DNA of 64,000 bases from assembly GCA_026984795.1 (NCBI GenBank), contig JALSRK010000009.1:1-64000 (forward strand), in the 5' to 3' direction. Under the pieces are notes generated by a model that was given only the letters and a program-made list of their open reading frames with translations, ran no database searches and had not been told where the DNA came from. This stretch comes from Solibacteraceae bacterium (lineage in GTDB: Bacteria > Acidobacteriota > Terriglobia > Bryobacterales > Bryobacteraceae). The number at the start of each line of letters is the position of its first letter. Positions within the stretch are counted from its first letter, which is position 1. The position numbers and the translations under genes are program-made. Positions 36,894-45,632 of this stretch are shown in pieces.

Positions 36894-38283
36894 GGTCCCG
36901 GCCTCCACGAGTCCCGGCCCATTCCGGACACCGCCTGTTCGTACGCCGCTCCAGCTCGTCGATCACACGGCTGATCCCCGCCATGGCCACCACTTCCGGC
37001 TTTGCTGAGGCATCGATGACGCATCCGCCTGCGGCTTCCGCTAGATCCAGGTACCCTTTCAACTGTCGCCGGAGTTCCTCCGAGCCCACTTCCTGCTTCC
37101 TTGCGCGGACGGCTTCCGGCGGCGCATGCAGGATCAACAACGCGTCAGGTTTCGGCGCCAGCCGGGCCAGCGCCCTCGCCAGCCACGGCGGCCCCCCGTA
37201 CCGATAGCGCCGGGGGTCCACGAGAATGTCGTGATAGTAACGGTCGAAAACCACCAGCCCGGAGCGCGCCCTCTGCCAGCGGAGCCGCAACCGGGCCACT
37301 TGATAGTCGAGACCCACCCACAGGAGCCGGAGCACGGAAAGCCATTTCGGATCGGCGCCGGCGCCGTGAGGATCGACTGTCTTCGCGCCTGCCCGAATGG
37401 AACCGAGCAGGCCGGGCCGCCAATGGTAACGGTAGACGCGCCGGAACGCGGGTGCGACCCCCCGAACCACGTTGCCGATGAAAGTCGATTTTCCGACCCC
37501 GTCCGGGCCCACGACCGCCACCATCAGCCCGGTGGGCCGCAACCCGCGCCGCAGACGGCGTACCCCGTCTCTCCACCAGAACGAGACAAGGTGGAGCGGA
37601 TGCCGCCAGGCATTGCGCCAGAGGAGGCCTGGCTGTAAAGCCCTTGCCCGCTGGTCCAGCTTCCCGGCCGCCGCTTCGACCACGCGCGGCGCGTCGGCTC
37701 CGAAGAGATCCGCCACCGCGGCCTCCGCCTCGACCGCCCCTAGTTCCTGCAACAGGCGCGCCACCCGCTTTCCCTTTCCGCCCGGCGCCCCGCCTTTCAG
37801 AACGCGTTTGGCCGCCAAATAGCGGAACTCCACCGCCGCCGCCGGCACCTGAAAGCCCTCGTGAAGCCGAGTCCGGGCCACCATCGCCTCGCCTGAGTCC
37901 ACTCGGATGCCCCGCCTCCAGTGGGCGGTGATGACATCGACACGGGCTGCCTCTATCCGGCCGTCCGAGATCCTGAAGAAGACGAGATAGTGAGCGTCGG
38001 GCGCATAAGGCAAACACTGCACGAGGCGGTAGCCCAGATTCCGCAGCTCCTGGATCGCCCCGCCCAAGGCGGCGAGATCCTCGGGGTGGACCGCCATGTC
38101 CAGATCACTGCCCAGACGCTCCGGAAGTCCCTCCCAGTCGTGTAGCACACAGTAGCGCACGCGGCGCTTCCGAAGAGCGTCCGCCAGCGCCTCCAGAAAA
38201 CGCCGCGGAGCGGGCTCATCCCGCCTCTGTTCCACGCCGGCCGTCGCCACCGCCGCGCTCATGCTCTCCTGCACGCTCCCCAT
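36886..38283 (-). CDS. Nucleotidyltransferase-like domain fused to a thymidylate-kinase-like P-loop kinase
   Basis: This 465-residue protein joins two domains. The N-terminal part (about 30-200) has LGSDLDMAV, a G-S-D-x-D nucleotidyltransferase motif, and a later VDVI that may give the third acidic residue. The C-terminal part (about 255-450) has the Walker A GPDGVGKST and the DR motif VVFDRYYHDILVDP, as in thymidylate kinases. The product is probably not dTDP; in a glycan operon the pair more likely activates a small phosphorylated group. The fusion sits beside an APH-fold kinase, so three activation activities lie together. ATG 38283 overlaps the previous stop as TGATG. Confidence 0.7.
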   Translation of the reverse strand: MGSVQESMSAAVATAGVEQRRDEPAPRRFLEALADALRKRRVRYCVLHDWEGLPERLGSDLDMAVHPEDLAALGGAIQELRNLGYRLVQCLPYAPDAHYLVFFRISDGRIEAARVDVITAHWRRGIRVDSGEAMVARTRLHEGFQVPAAAVEFRYLAAKRVLKGGAPGGKGKRVARLLQELGAVEAEAAVADLFGADAPRVVEAAAGKLDQRARALQPGLLWRNAWRHPLHLVSFWWRDGVRRLRRGLRPTGLMVAVVGPDGVGKSTFIGNVVRGVAPAFRRVYRYHWRPGLLGSIRAGAKTVDPHGAGADPKWLSVLRLLWVGLDYQVARLRLRWQRARSGLVVFDRYYHDILVDPRRYRYGGPPWLARALARLAPKPDALLILHAPPEAVRARKQEVGSEELRRQLKGYLDLAEAAGGCVIDASAKPEVVAMAGISRVIDELERRTNRRCPEWAGTRGGRDHG

Positions 38284-39839
38284 CAGTAGGCCCCGCTGGC
38301 TGTGAATACGGCGCGAGGCGTCTTGAGCAGAATCTTGCAGTCCAGCCAGAACGACCACTGGTGCACGTAACGCAGATCCAGCTCGACCATCTTTTCAAAG
38401 CTCAATTCGCTGCGCCCGCTCACCTGCCATAACCCGGTGATTCCCGGCGCCACCAGGGACCGCTGCTCGCTCCAGATCGCGAATTCCTTGCTCTGACCGT
38501 CCGGGTCCAGGTCGCACGCCGGCAGCGGCCGGGGACCCACGAGGCTCATTTCCCCCCGTAAGACGTTGATGAGCTGCGGCAACTCGTCAATGCTGAACCG
38601 CCGAAGGAACCGCCCGACGGGAGTGACCCGAGGATCGTTGCGGATCTTGAAGATGTGCCCCTGCTTCTCGTTCGCCCTCTCCAACCCGCGCCGGTCCTCA
38701 GTGCCGGCGTACATCGACCGGAACTTCAAGAACGTGAAATAGCGCCCCCCACGGCCGACACGCCGCGACCGGTACAGCACCGGCCCTCTCGACGTGAGCT
38801 TGATCAAGACCGCCACCGCCAGCATCAAAGGCGAGAGCGCCGCCAACAGAAGCGTGGAGACGCCCAAGTCGACCACCCGTTTGGCGACCTCACGGCCGCC
38901 CATCCACGCCACCGGCTGGAACTCGACCATCGGGAAGCCGGGTACCGGGTTCAGTCGCACCTTGGTCGCCGGGCCCGTGCGTTCCAGAACGCGGCTCACC
39001 ACCACCCCCATCCGGTTCGCGCTCTGGCACACGTGCTCGAGGTCTCTCCGGCCGATCTGACTGTCGAGAACGATCAGACGGTCCAGACCGTGGCGGTTGA
39101 TCAGAACAGGTACGTCCCGTAAACCGCCCAGCACGGGAATGCCGTTCCACCGCGTGGCCCCGGCGCCGGCGATGATTCCCGCCAGCCGCACCGACCCGTT
39201 GTGAAACCTGCGCATCTCGTCGGCCACGTGTTCGGCTTCCCGTCCGGAACCGACAATAGCCACGCATTCCGCCGTCCCGTCCCCCGGCCACATGGCGCTC
39301 GCGTACCGTCCCAGCAGCCTCATGCCCGCGAGCGTCGCCACCGCCACCGGCGTCAGCACCAGCGCGAATGACCGCGATATCGTCGCCCCGACCACTTCGC
39401 GGAAATACGCGCTCGCCAGCACCGTGACCACCCCGGCCAACGCCCCCGCCCGCAGGGCGTCGAAGAAGTCCACGAGATCGAAGCGATAGCGCTTCCTCAG
39501 CCGGCCGTCGCCGTCGCCATACAGCCCAAGCAGCAACATCGAGCCGGCCCAAATGACCAGCACCAGCAGGATCGGCGGCAGGAACTGCTCCAGTTCCGCG
39601 CGCTCGAAATGCACCGGCATCAAGGGATTCAGGAAAACCCGCACGGAGATCGCCAGCTTCCAGGCGATCACCAAACCGATGACATCCAACGCGGCAGGCG
39701 GGAGCCATAGCCGCCGTCCGGTTGCTTTCGCCTTCTCTTCGCGCTGGACGCGCTCTTGTCCGTTGCGCCGGCGATCCTTCGGCGCCGGCGTCACCAGCGG
39801 CCTTACAACCATACTGTCAGGCTGAGCTAATCGTTCCAT
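38283..39839 (-). CDS. Polyprenyl-phosphate sugar-1-phosphate transferase (WbaP/WcaJ-type initiating transferase)
   Basis: This 518-residue inner-membrane protein has about four transmembrane helices in the first 190 residues, a CoA-binding-like domain (about 190-310) and a C-terminal catalytic domain. The catalytic part shows the re-entrant helix [52 protein letters not shown] and GLWQVSGRS. It transfers a hexose-1-phosphate from a nucleotide sugar to undecaprenyl phosphate and so starts each repeat unit. The donor (glucose, galactose or other) cannot be fixed from sequence. Confidence 0.93.
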   Translation of the reverse strand: MERLAQPDSMVVRPLVTPAPKDRRRNGQERVQREEKAKATGRRLWLPPAALDVIGLVIAWKLAISVRVFLNPLMPVHFERAELEQFLPPILLVLVIWAGSMLLLGLYGDGDGRLRKRYRFDLVDFFDALRAGALAGVVTVLASAYFREVVGATISRSFALVLTPVAVATLAGMRLLGRYASAMWPGDGTAECVAIVGSGREAEHVADEMRRFHNGSVRLAGIIAGAGATRWNGIPVLGGLRDVPVLINRHGLDRLIVLDSQIGRRDLEHVCQSANRMGVVVSRVLERTGPATKVRLNPVPGFPMVEFQPVAWMGGREVAKRVVDLGVSTLLLAALSPLMLAVAVLIKLTSRGPVLYRSRRVGRGGRYFTFLKFRSMYAGTEDRRGLERANEKQGHIFKIRNDPRVTPVGRFLRRFSIDELPQLINVLRGEMSLVGPRPLPACDLDPDGQSKEFAIWSEQRSLVAPGITGLWQVSGRSELSFEKMVELDLRYVHQWSFWLDCKILLKTPRAVFTASGAY

Positions 39840-39863
39840 GAGTATTGTTCAGATGAAGCGCCG

Positions 39864-41216
39864 TCACCGCGACGGGCCGGCGGCGCGCCGCCCCGCTCCC
39901 CGGCGGCGTCCCGCCCGTCCATTTCCCCGGCCGCTGGCGTCTTCCACGCCTTCCCGGCATGTCCCGTTGTTGTACTCGTCCAGGTCGTCGGCGATCTTCG
40001 TCATCGCCGCGCCCATCTCGCTGTTCGCACGAATCCCGAGGGGCAACTTGCCCTCGAGCGACGCCAGCAAGCCGTCGGCCTGCGCAACAATCACCGAGAC
40101 CGGCGAGGGGTCGGAACCCGCTGCGAGATTGAGCTTGGCGGCGATCAGTTGATGAGCCAGTATCAGGCTCGCGTCACCCCGGGTCGGCGTCCGAAGCAAA
40201 GCCAACAGCTCCGGTCTGGCATATACCTTGGCCCCGAGTGTGAGAGTGGCGGCCGGCCAAGAACCGGGATGGTTCTTCCAGTAACCCTGGGTACACGCCC
40301 CCGCCGCCGGCTCCGTGGGGACAGAGAGGCCCGCCGCCAGCCAGTTGAGCGAAGCCGGCCGCGGCGCCGGGTCGGCTATGGGCGGAGCGTCCTCTGACAG
40401 CACCTGAACCGTGATCTCGGTGGCGCCCGCCGGAACCTCAACGTCGAGGCCCAGCGTGTCCCACGCCTTCCCGTCGCCGCTCGAGAGCGCATCGACGATG
40501 TCCGGCAGCGCGGTCCCGCCGACCGTCACTCTGACGACGTTGGGTCGTGGCCCGCCCTGCTCCAAGCCGAGGACGCTCGAGACAAACAGCCATAGCTTCG
40601 CCACCCGGGCCGTCGAAGCGCTCAGAAAATGGAAGGTCTGCGTGACCGTCGTGTCGAGCGGCGGCGCGAAGTTGCGGAAAGCGAGGTCCTGGCCGTCACG
40701 AACGTCGATGGCCGCCGGACTCGAGTCTGTCGCGTAGATTACGAGAAGTCCGGCGCCGCTGTTCTCCCAGGCGCCGCCACAGTTCAGGTCGCCCACCTCA
40801 ACCGAGTTCGGGCCGGGCTTGATCACTCCAAGGTCACTAATGTCGGCGCGATAAGTAGCGGCAGAAATGTCTTCACCGTTATATCGGAAAAAGGTCGTCG
40901 GCCCCCCGATGAGCACCCCGCTCACACTGGACGAGCCCACGGTCACCTCCGCGTCGCCTGATGTCCGGTATTGGCAGGACCAGTACAGCAGGACCTGTCG
41001 CACGGATGCATCTGCCGGGACTTCGATCTCGATCGTTCCCGGCTGGCCTTCCGCCAGGCCCGTCCCGGCGGCGACCAGGCCCGTGCCGGACTGAATGGTC
41101 ACCGACGGAGGGCCGAGCGCTTCGGTGCCGTCCGCCCGAAGCGGCCCGGGCGGGTACAGCGCGAGCAGCATTGCCGCTGCTGCCCAACAGAAATGAGTGC
41201 AGCCTTTCGAAATCAA
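39864..41216 (-). CDS. Secreted protein with a 'QGYWKNHPGSW' segment, function unknown
   Basis: This 450-residue protein has a signal peptide (hydrophobic WAAAAMLLALYPPGPLRA; cleavage near residue 28). The first ~280 residues look like all-beta sandwich domains and include LLYWSCQYR and LGLEQGGPRPNVVRV. Then comes CTQGYWKNHPGSWP (about 309-322), a motif seen in various secreted bacterial proteins, followed by a helical stretch and an Arg/Gly-rich tail. The protein is not recognised as a known polysaccharide component. It lies inside the operon between the tyrosine-kinase gene and the initiating transferase gene, so it may be an exported matrix or assembly protein. Confidence 0.7.
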   Translation of the reverse strand: MISKGCTHFCWAAAAMLLALYPPGPLRADGTEALGPPSVTIQSGTGLVAAGTGLAEGQPGTIEIEVPADASVRQVLLYWSCQYRTSGDAEVTVGSSSVSGVLIGGPTTFFRYNGEDISAATYRADISDLGVIKPGPNSVEVGDLNCGGAWENSGAGLLVIYATDSSPAAIDVRDGQDLAFRNFAPPLDTTVTQTFHFLSASTARVAKLWLFVSSVLGLEQGGPRPNVVRVTVGGTALPDIVDALSSGDGKAWDTLGLDVEVPAGATEITVQVLSEDAPPIADPAPRPASLNWLAAGLSVPTEPAAGACTQGYWKNHPGSWPAATLTLGAKVYARPELLALLRTPTRGDASLILAHQLIAAKLNLAAGSDPSPVSVIVAQADGLLASLEGKLPLGIRANSEMGAAMTKIADDLDEYNNGTCREGVEDASGRGNGRAGRRRGAGRRAAGPSR

Positions 41217-41277
41217 GTTCTCCTCCGTTCTTCAGGCTGGTTCGAGCGGCCCGGCGTTGCGCCGGGCCCGGCCACGG

Positions 41278-43551
41278 CTACGACCCTCTTCCCGGCGTTG
41301 CCATGTGCTTGTAGTAGTACCGGTAGCGGCCTCCGTATCGCCCTCGATCCGCCCGGGCCCGGTTCAGTACCGTCCCGAGTACGGGCGTACCGTCCACGGC
41401 GAACAGGCGGCGGGCTGTAATCGCATCGCCCCGGGGAGTCTTCCCGGAGGCCAGCACGATGACGACGCCGTCTGCCAGCTTTCCCAAGACCCTGGCGTCG
41501 AAGACCTCGATCACCGGTGGCGTATCGATCAGTACAGCGTCGAAATGCCGCCGCATCAGCGTCAACAGCACCGGCGTGTTCGGCGAGTGCAGCAGGTCCG
41601 AAACGTTGGCCCTCTCGTTGCCTGCCGTGAGCACGTAGAGATTCGAGATCTCGGTTTCCTGGATCGCCCGCTGGACCGTCTCCCAGGTCAGCGGCGTCGT
41701 CGGTCCTGCCTTCAGCAAGTTGCTCAGCCCGGCCGTCTTCTTCGGGTCGAAGAATCCGTTCGCCAGCAAGAAGAAACTGTGGAGATTCGGCCGTCGCAGG
41801 TCGGCATCCACCAGCAGTACCCTCTGGCGAGCCTCCGCCAGCCCGATCGCCAGGTTCACCGCCACGCTCGTCTTTCCTTCTCCCGAAGAAGGACTCGTGA
41901 TCACGATCAACTGGGGCGGCTTGCCGTCGCGCTGGGAAAGCATGAGCGTGGTGCGCGCACAGCGGAACGACTCGGCGAGCCGAGGGTCCGCTTGCTGCCA
42001 GGCATTGCATCCCCCCATTGCCTCGGCAGCCGAACGGTTGCCGTTCGGCGCTACCCGGGCCAAACCAGTCTCGGACACGGCCTTTAGGATCCCCGGGGCT
42101 TCCGGAATCACGCCGAGTTCCGGGACGTCGGCGTATTCGGCAAGCTCACCCGGCATCCGGACACTGTCGTCGCTGCGATCGCGGACCACACCCGCGCCGA
42201 AGCCCAGCAGAAGCCCGGCAAACAGCCCGAAAGCCGTGTTCATCGGTAGGTTCGGCCGGTACGGAGCCACTGGCGCCTGGGCCGGGTCCACGGCGCGGAT
42301 CTCACTCGCCAGAGGGGCGGCGGCCAGGGCCAGCTCTCTTGCCTTCTTCGCCGTGGCTTGATACAGCTCTCCATTCGTCTGGACGTCCCGCTGCAGGATC
42401 TCGAACTCGACCGCGTCGGCGGCTTCGGCCGACATTTTCCTCGTCTGCTTCAGATAGTCCTCAGCCAGCAGCTTTTCATGCCGTTTCGCGGCTTCGAATT
42501 CGCTCTTGATGCCGGTCAAGATCCGAGACCATTCCTTTTCGATCAGGGCGTTCACTTCCCGCAGCTCCGCCCGGGCGCGCCGCAGTTCCGGATGGTCCTG
42601 CGTGAACATCGCCTCGAGGTTGGCGATCTTCTCGCGCAACTCGCCGGCTCGCGCCTGGTAGCCTTGAAGCGCCTGGTCTTCCTGCGCTTCGGCCAGGGCC
42701 TCCACCGGTCCGCTCACAGCCGCCGCATACCGGGTTTGGAGCCGCCGGCGTTCCGCTTCGGCATCGGACAACTGCCGCTGCAAATCCAGCAGCTTGGTCT
42801 GTGTCAATTGGACGTTGTTGCCGACCAGGAAGCCCGTGCGGCGGGCGTGCTCCTGGAGCCGCGCCTCGGACCGCTCCAGCGCCTCTTTCAGTTCGCTCAC
42901 CTCCTGCATCAGCCACTCCTGCACGTAGCGGCTGCCGCGGCGGCGCATCTCGAGTTGCTGCCGGATCGTCTCTTCGACAAGCGTGTTCAAGACCTTCGCC
43001 GCCAGTTGTGGATCTTCCGCGTCGAACTGCAGCTCGATCAGCCGGGTGCCACGTATCGCACTGACCTTCAGGTTGCGGGCCAGGCCGGCCCGGGCCTGGT
43101 GCCGGCGCTCCTTGACGTCCTCCGTGCCCGAGGCGAACGCCGGCATATCCGCCAATCCCAGGCGGTCCACCACTCGGTCCAGCACCGCTTCGCTATGGAA
43201 GATCTCCACCTGAGTCTGCAGTTGGACGTCCGCCGTGACCGTGCCCGCTGCCGCCTTGTCTACCACGCCGGCGCTGACCACGTCGTCGTTGAAAGGAAGA
43301 ACTTCCACCGAGGCCCGGGCCTTGTACTCCGGGGTCTGGAGCAGCGAAAACGTAACCGCAGCCGCCACACAAACCACCACACTCACCGCTACTACCCACT
43401 TCTGGCGGAGCGCCACCTCCCAATACTGGTGCAGCGGCCCTCTGCTTGCGGACTCCGCCGGCGAGGGATTGACGTCGAGGATCTCCGGGGCGTGGCGAAC
43501 CACGGCCTCGCCGGGATCTCCCCTCGACTCGTTGGGATTCACATGCTGCAT
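41278..43551 (-). CDS. Wzc-type polysaccharide co-polymerase and tyrosine autokinase
   Basis: This 757-residue protein has an N-terminal Wzz-like chain-length domain with two membrane helices (about 52-70 and near 465-480) and a long coiled-coil stretch between (about 215-420). The C-terminal cytoplasmic BY-kinase domain has SSGEGKTSVAVNL (Walker A), VLLVDADLRRP (Walker A') and AVLIDTPPV (Walker B). The C-terminal tail carries a tyrosine cluster, YGGRYRYYYKH, the usual autophosphorylation site. Such proteins control polymerisation and export with Wza, whose gene precedes it by 8 bp. Confidence 0.92.
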   Translation of the reverse strand: MQHVNPNESRGDPGEAVVRHAPEILDVNPSPAESASRGPLHQYWEVALRQKWVVAVSVVVCVAAAVTFSLLQTPEYKARASVEVLPFNDDVVSAGVVDKAAAGTVTADVQLQTQVEIFHSEAVLDRVVDRLGLADMPAFASGTEDVKERRHQARAGLARNLKVSAIRGTRLIELQFDAEDPQLAAKVLNTLVEETIRQQLEMRRRGSRYVQEWLMQEVSELKEALERSEARLQEHARRTGFLVGNNVQLTQTKLLDLQRQLSDAEAERRRLQTRYAAAVSGPVEALAEAQEDQALQGYQARAGELREKIANLEAMFTQDHPELRRARAELREVNALIEKEWSRILTGIKSEFEAAKRHEKLLAEDYLKQTRKMSAEAADAVEFEILQRDVQTNGELYQATAKKARELALAAAPLASEIRAVDPAQAPVAPYRPNLPMNTAFGLFAGLLLGFGAGVVRDRSDDSVRMPGELAEYADVPELGVIPEAPGILKAVSETGLARVAPNGNRSAAEAMGGCNAWQQADPRLAESFRCARTTLMLSQRDGKPPQLIVITSPSSGEGKTSVAVNLAIGLAEARQRVLLVDADLRRPNLHSFFLLANGFFDPKKTAGLSNLLKAGPTTPLTWETVQRAIQETEISNLYVLTAGNERANVSDLLHSPNTPVLLTLMRRHFDAVLIDTPPVIEVFDARVLGKLADGVVIVLASGKTPRGDAITARRLFAVDGTPVLGTVLNRARADRGRYGGRYRYYYKHMATPGRGS

Positions 43552-43559
43552 CTCACCCC

Positions 43560-44582
43560 CTAGCGTCTCCAGATGACCACGCCCGCCAGGATCGCGAGCG
43601 ACGTCTTGAATGCCGCCTGCCGCATCTGTTTCATGGCGCTGGTGGGGATGAAGAGAACATCCCCGGAATACATCGCAATGTCGTTGGTTTTGCCCTTCAT
43701 CACCTTCTTCAAGTCCACCGGGATCTCACGGCGCACCGTGCCTTCCTCAATTCGAAGAATCTTCGCTTTCCCCGGCGCCGCCATCTCCGTGAAACCGCCG
43801 GCCGCCGAGAGGGCCTGCAACACCGAGACGCTCTTTTCATCCGCCAGCACGATCGCTCCGGGCTTCATCACCGCCCCGATCACAAAGGTCATGTCCGCCC
43901 GCGGCACGCTCACCACCGAGTTCGGCGGAACGAACACGTTGTTCTGGGGACTCTCCCCGCGCAGCAGCGGCTTGAGGCTGACCTCTTTCGTCTCCACGAT
44001 CTTCCGCCGCTCTACTTTGCCACCGTCCGTGAGTACGTCGCGCCAGACTTCGGTGGCGATGAGCACGCTGTGACCGGCATCCTCGGTCAGTCCTCCAGCC
44101 ATCGAGATGATCTCCAGCAGCGTCCGCGGCGCTTCCAGTTGGTAGACGCCCGGCCGCCTCACCGACCCCAGTACGGAGACAGGACTGCTCTTGCGCTCCA
44201 GCAGATTGACGCTGACCTCGGGTTCCAGCACGTACTTGCGCGCCCGTTCCCGCAGCTCGTCGCGGATCATCTTGATCGTCCGCCCAGACGCCCGAATCTG
44301 CCCCAGGTACGGAACATCCAGGACTCCGGAAGAATCGATTCGGTACACCTGTTCCCCTACGTCGTCGATCCCGAAAACCCACAGGCGAACCTCGTCGCCA
44401 GGGCCCAATTCATACGCGTCGTAGTCCATCTGGCCGGCGAAAGGATCTGGCCCTTGCTGGGTCCCCTGCTGGGCCAACAAAGGCAACCCGAGCGCCAAGA
44501 TCATCGATAGGAGCCACCCGTAGACGTTCGGGTGCCCCGCCCCGCGAGCCCGCCGCGTTGCATTTGCCGATTTTTCACCCAT
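43560..44582 (-). CDS. Polysaccharide export outer-membrane protein (Wza-like)
   Basis: This 340-residue protein has a signal peptide (hydrophobic VYGWLLSMILALGLPLLA; cleavage near residue 38). A Poly_export domain follows, with YELGPGDEVRLWVFGIDDV (quoted in part: LGPGDEVRLWV), then two SLBB domains, recognisable at SSPVSVLGSVRRPGVYQL and MTFVIGAVMKPGAIVL. No lipobox is seen, unlike in E. coli Wza. It ends in a short hydrophobic stretch after residue 315, which may be a membrane anchor. ATG 44582 has GGAG about ten bases upstream. Confidence 0.9.
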   Translation of the reverse strand: MGEKSANATRRARGAGHPNVYGWLLSMILALGLPLLAQQGTQQGPDPFAGQMDYDAYELGPGDEVRLWVFGIDDVGEQVYRIDSSGVLDVPYLGQIRASGRTIKMIRDELRERARKYVLEPEVSVNLLERKSSPVSVLGSVRRPGVYQLEAPRTLLEIISMAGGLTEDAGHSVLIATEVWRDVLTDGGKVERRKIVETKEVSLKPLLRGESPQNNVFVPPNSVVSVPRADMTFVIGAVMKPGAIVLADEKSVSVLQALSAAGGFTEMAAPGKAKILRIEEGTVRREIPVDLKKVMKGKTNDIAMYSGDVLFIPTSAMKQMRQAAFKTSLAILAGVVIWRR

Positions 44583-44677
44583 GATTCTTGATCTCCAGCC
44601 CACCGTCTCCTTTGGTGAGTGTCGACCGCGCGTGGCGCCGGCCCCTCGAGCCTCCGCCGCTCCGCCGGTATTCCTGC

Positions 44678-45256
44678 TCAGGCAATCCCGGCTCTCGCCC
44701 GGTCACGGCACTGCTGGATGCGCTCGCCCATCCTCGCACCCCACTCTGCCGCCCACCCGCAAGGCCTCGCCCACTTCCGTTCGATCTCCACGGCGACAGA
44801 GCGGCGCAGCATGCGCACCGACACCACGAACCGGTCGCGCCCCGCAGTGCTCACCAGGACGCCGGTCAGCCCGGCCAGCGGCCCTTCCTCGATCACCACT
44901 CTCCGCCCGACCTCGAGGTACTCGTGCGGTTCGGCCGGCAAGCCGCTGCCCGCCACTTCACGGATCGCCTCGATTTCGGCGTCCTCGACAGTCGCGCGCT
45001 TCATACCTACGCACACGAAACCCACTACGCCGGGAGTTTGAAGAATGGGTAGATACCGGGCGGACTCTTCCAGCCGGCAGAACAGATAGCCGGGAAAAAG
45101 AGGTCTTACTTGCGGTCGGAAACCTGTGCTCGAAGACTTAGGAGCACTACATAAAGGCAGGAAAGTCTCGAAATGTTTCTGGCTCAGTAGCTCGTGAACG
45201 CGCTTATCTCGCTTCGGAGCCACTCTGATGGCATACCAGTACCGTTTCTCGGCCAT
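44678..45256 (-). CDS. UpxY/RfaH-type transcription antiterminator (NusG paralogue)
   Basis: This 192-residue protein has an N-terminal NGN domain (YWYAIRVAPKRDKRVHELL, LFPGYLFCRL) and a C-terminal KOW domain (about 128-160, VVIEEGPLAGLTGVLV). NusG paralogues of this type (RfaH, UpxY, LoaP) load onto RNA polymerase at the start of one long operon and suppress pausing and termination in it. Its position as the first gene before 18 glycan genes, behind a single promoter, matches that role. ATG 45256 is preceded by GGAGGAG; an earlier in-frame ATG at 45280 lacks a ribosome-binding site. Confidence 0.9.
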   Translation of the reverse strand: MAEKRYWYAIRVAPKRDKRVHELLSQKHFETFLPLCSAPKSSSTGFRPQVRPLFPGYLFCRLEESARYLPILQTPGVVGFVCVGMKRATVEDAEIEAIREVAGSGLPAEPHEYLEVGRRVVIEEGPLAGLTGVLVSTAGRDRFVVSVRMLRRSVAVEIERKWARPCGWAAEWGARMGERIQQCRDRARAGIA

Positions 45257-45359
45257 ATTCTCCTCCGTAAGGCCGATCATTTTAGGAGTGAGGCCGGAGC
45301 GCGCAGGCTGCCGCCCCGATCGCCGTTTTCGCGGTGGGTCCCTCCTCCGAACGATCTAG

Positions 45360-45375
45360 CAGTTTCTGTAAACTG
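45360..45375 (-). promoter_or_regulatory. Inverted repeat at the predicted transcription start of the polysaccharide operon
   Basis: CAGTTT-ACAG-AAACTG (read on the minus strand) is a perfect 6-bp palindrome with a 4-nt centre. It lies about 10 to 25 bp beyond the predicted -10, so it spans the first transcribed bases. It could be a dyad operator for the adjacent LuxR-type regulator, or a 5' RNA hairpin that pauses polymerase for loading of the UpxY-type antiterminator. The sequence alone does not decide. Confidence 0.4.
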
Positions 45376-45383
45376 GTAATTTC

Positions 45384-45411
45384 AGCATACAGCCGTTCCG
45401 TATTCTGTCAA
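45384..45411 (-). promoter_or_regulatory. Predicted sigma-70 promoter of the polysaccharide operon
   Basis: A perfect -35 box TTGACA (45406-45411) is followed after 16 bp by TATGCT (45384-45389), a 4/6 match to the -10. The start would be near 45377, leaving a leader of about 120 nt before the antiterminator gene. It is the only strong promoter-like pair seen in front of the 24-kb operon. Confidence 0.55.
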
Positions 45412-45632
45412 GGGTGGATTCGACCCAACCCCCAGTGGCCCCAGCCGCCACCCACGGGCTGACGCGGGCTGCAGTAATTGAGGTTCACCGGCTCCCGGAC
45501 CGCGCCTCCCTCTCCCGGTATATCCGCTCAGCGTCGAAGCTCGGGTTCGGGGGAACAGCGGCTCGAAAGAGGCTGACTGCGCACTGCCGCCTCCACAGGT
45601 CGAGTCTTACGGATTGGTCCGGAAAAAGAGGT

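Larger units (their letters stand above)
45257..45632. other. 376-bp regulatory gap before the polysaccharide operon
   Basis: This stretch holds the predicted promoter and the ~120-nt leader of the antiterminator-led operon, both on the minus strand, plus the 3' flank of the LuxR-type gene. A perfect short inverted repeat lies at 45360-45375. The plus strand has an open frame at 45414-45719, but it lies antisense to the regulator gene and shows no coding signs. Confidence 0.6.
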
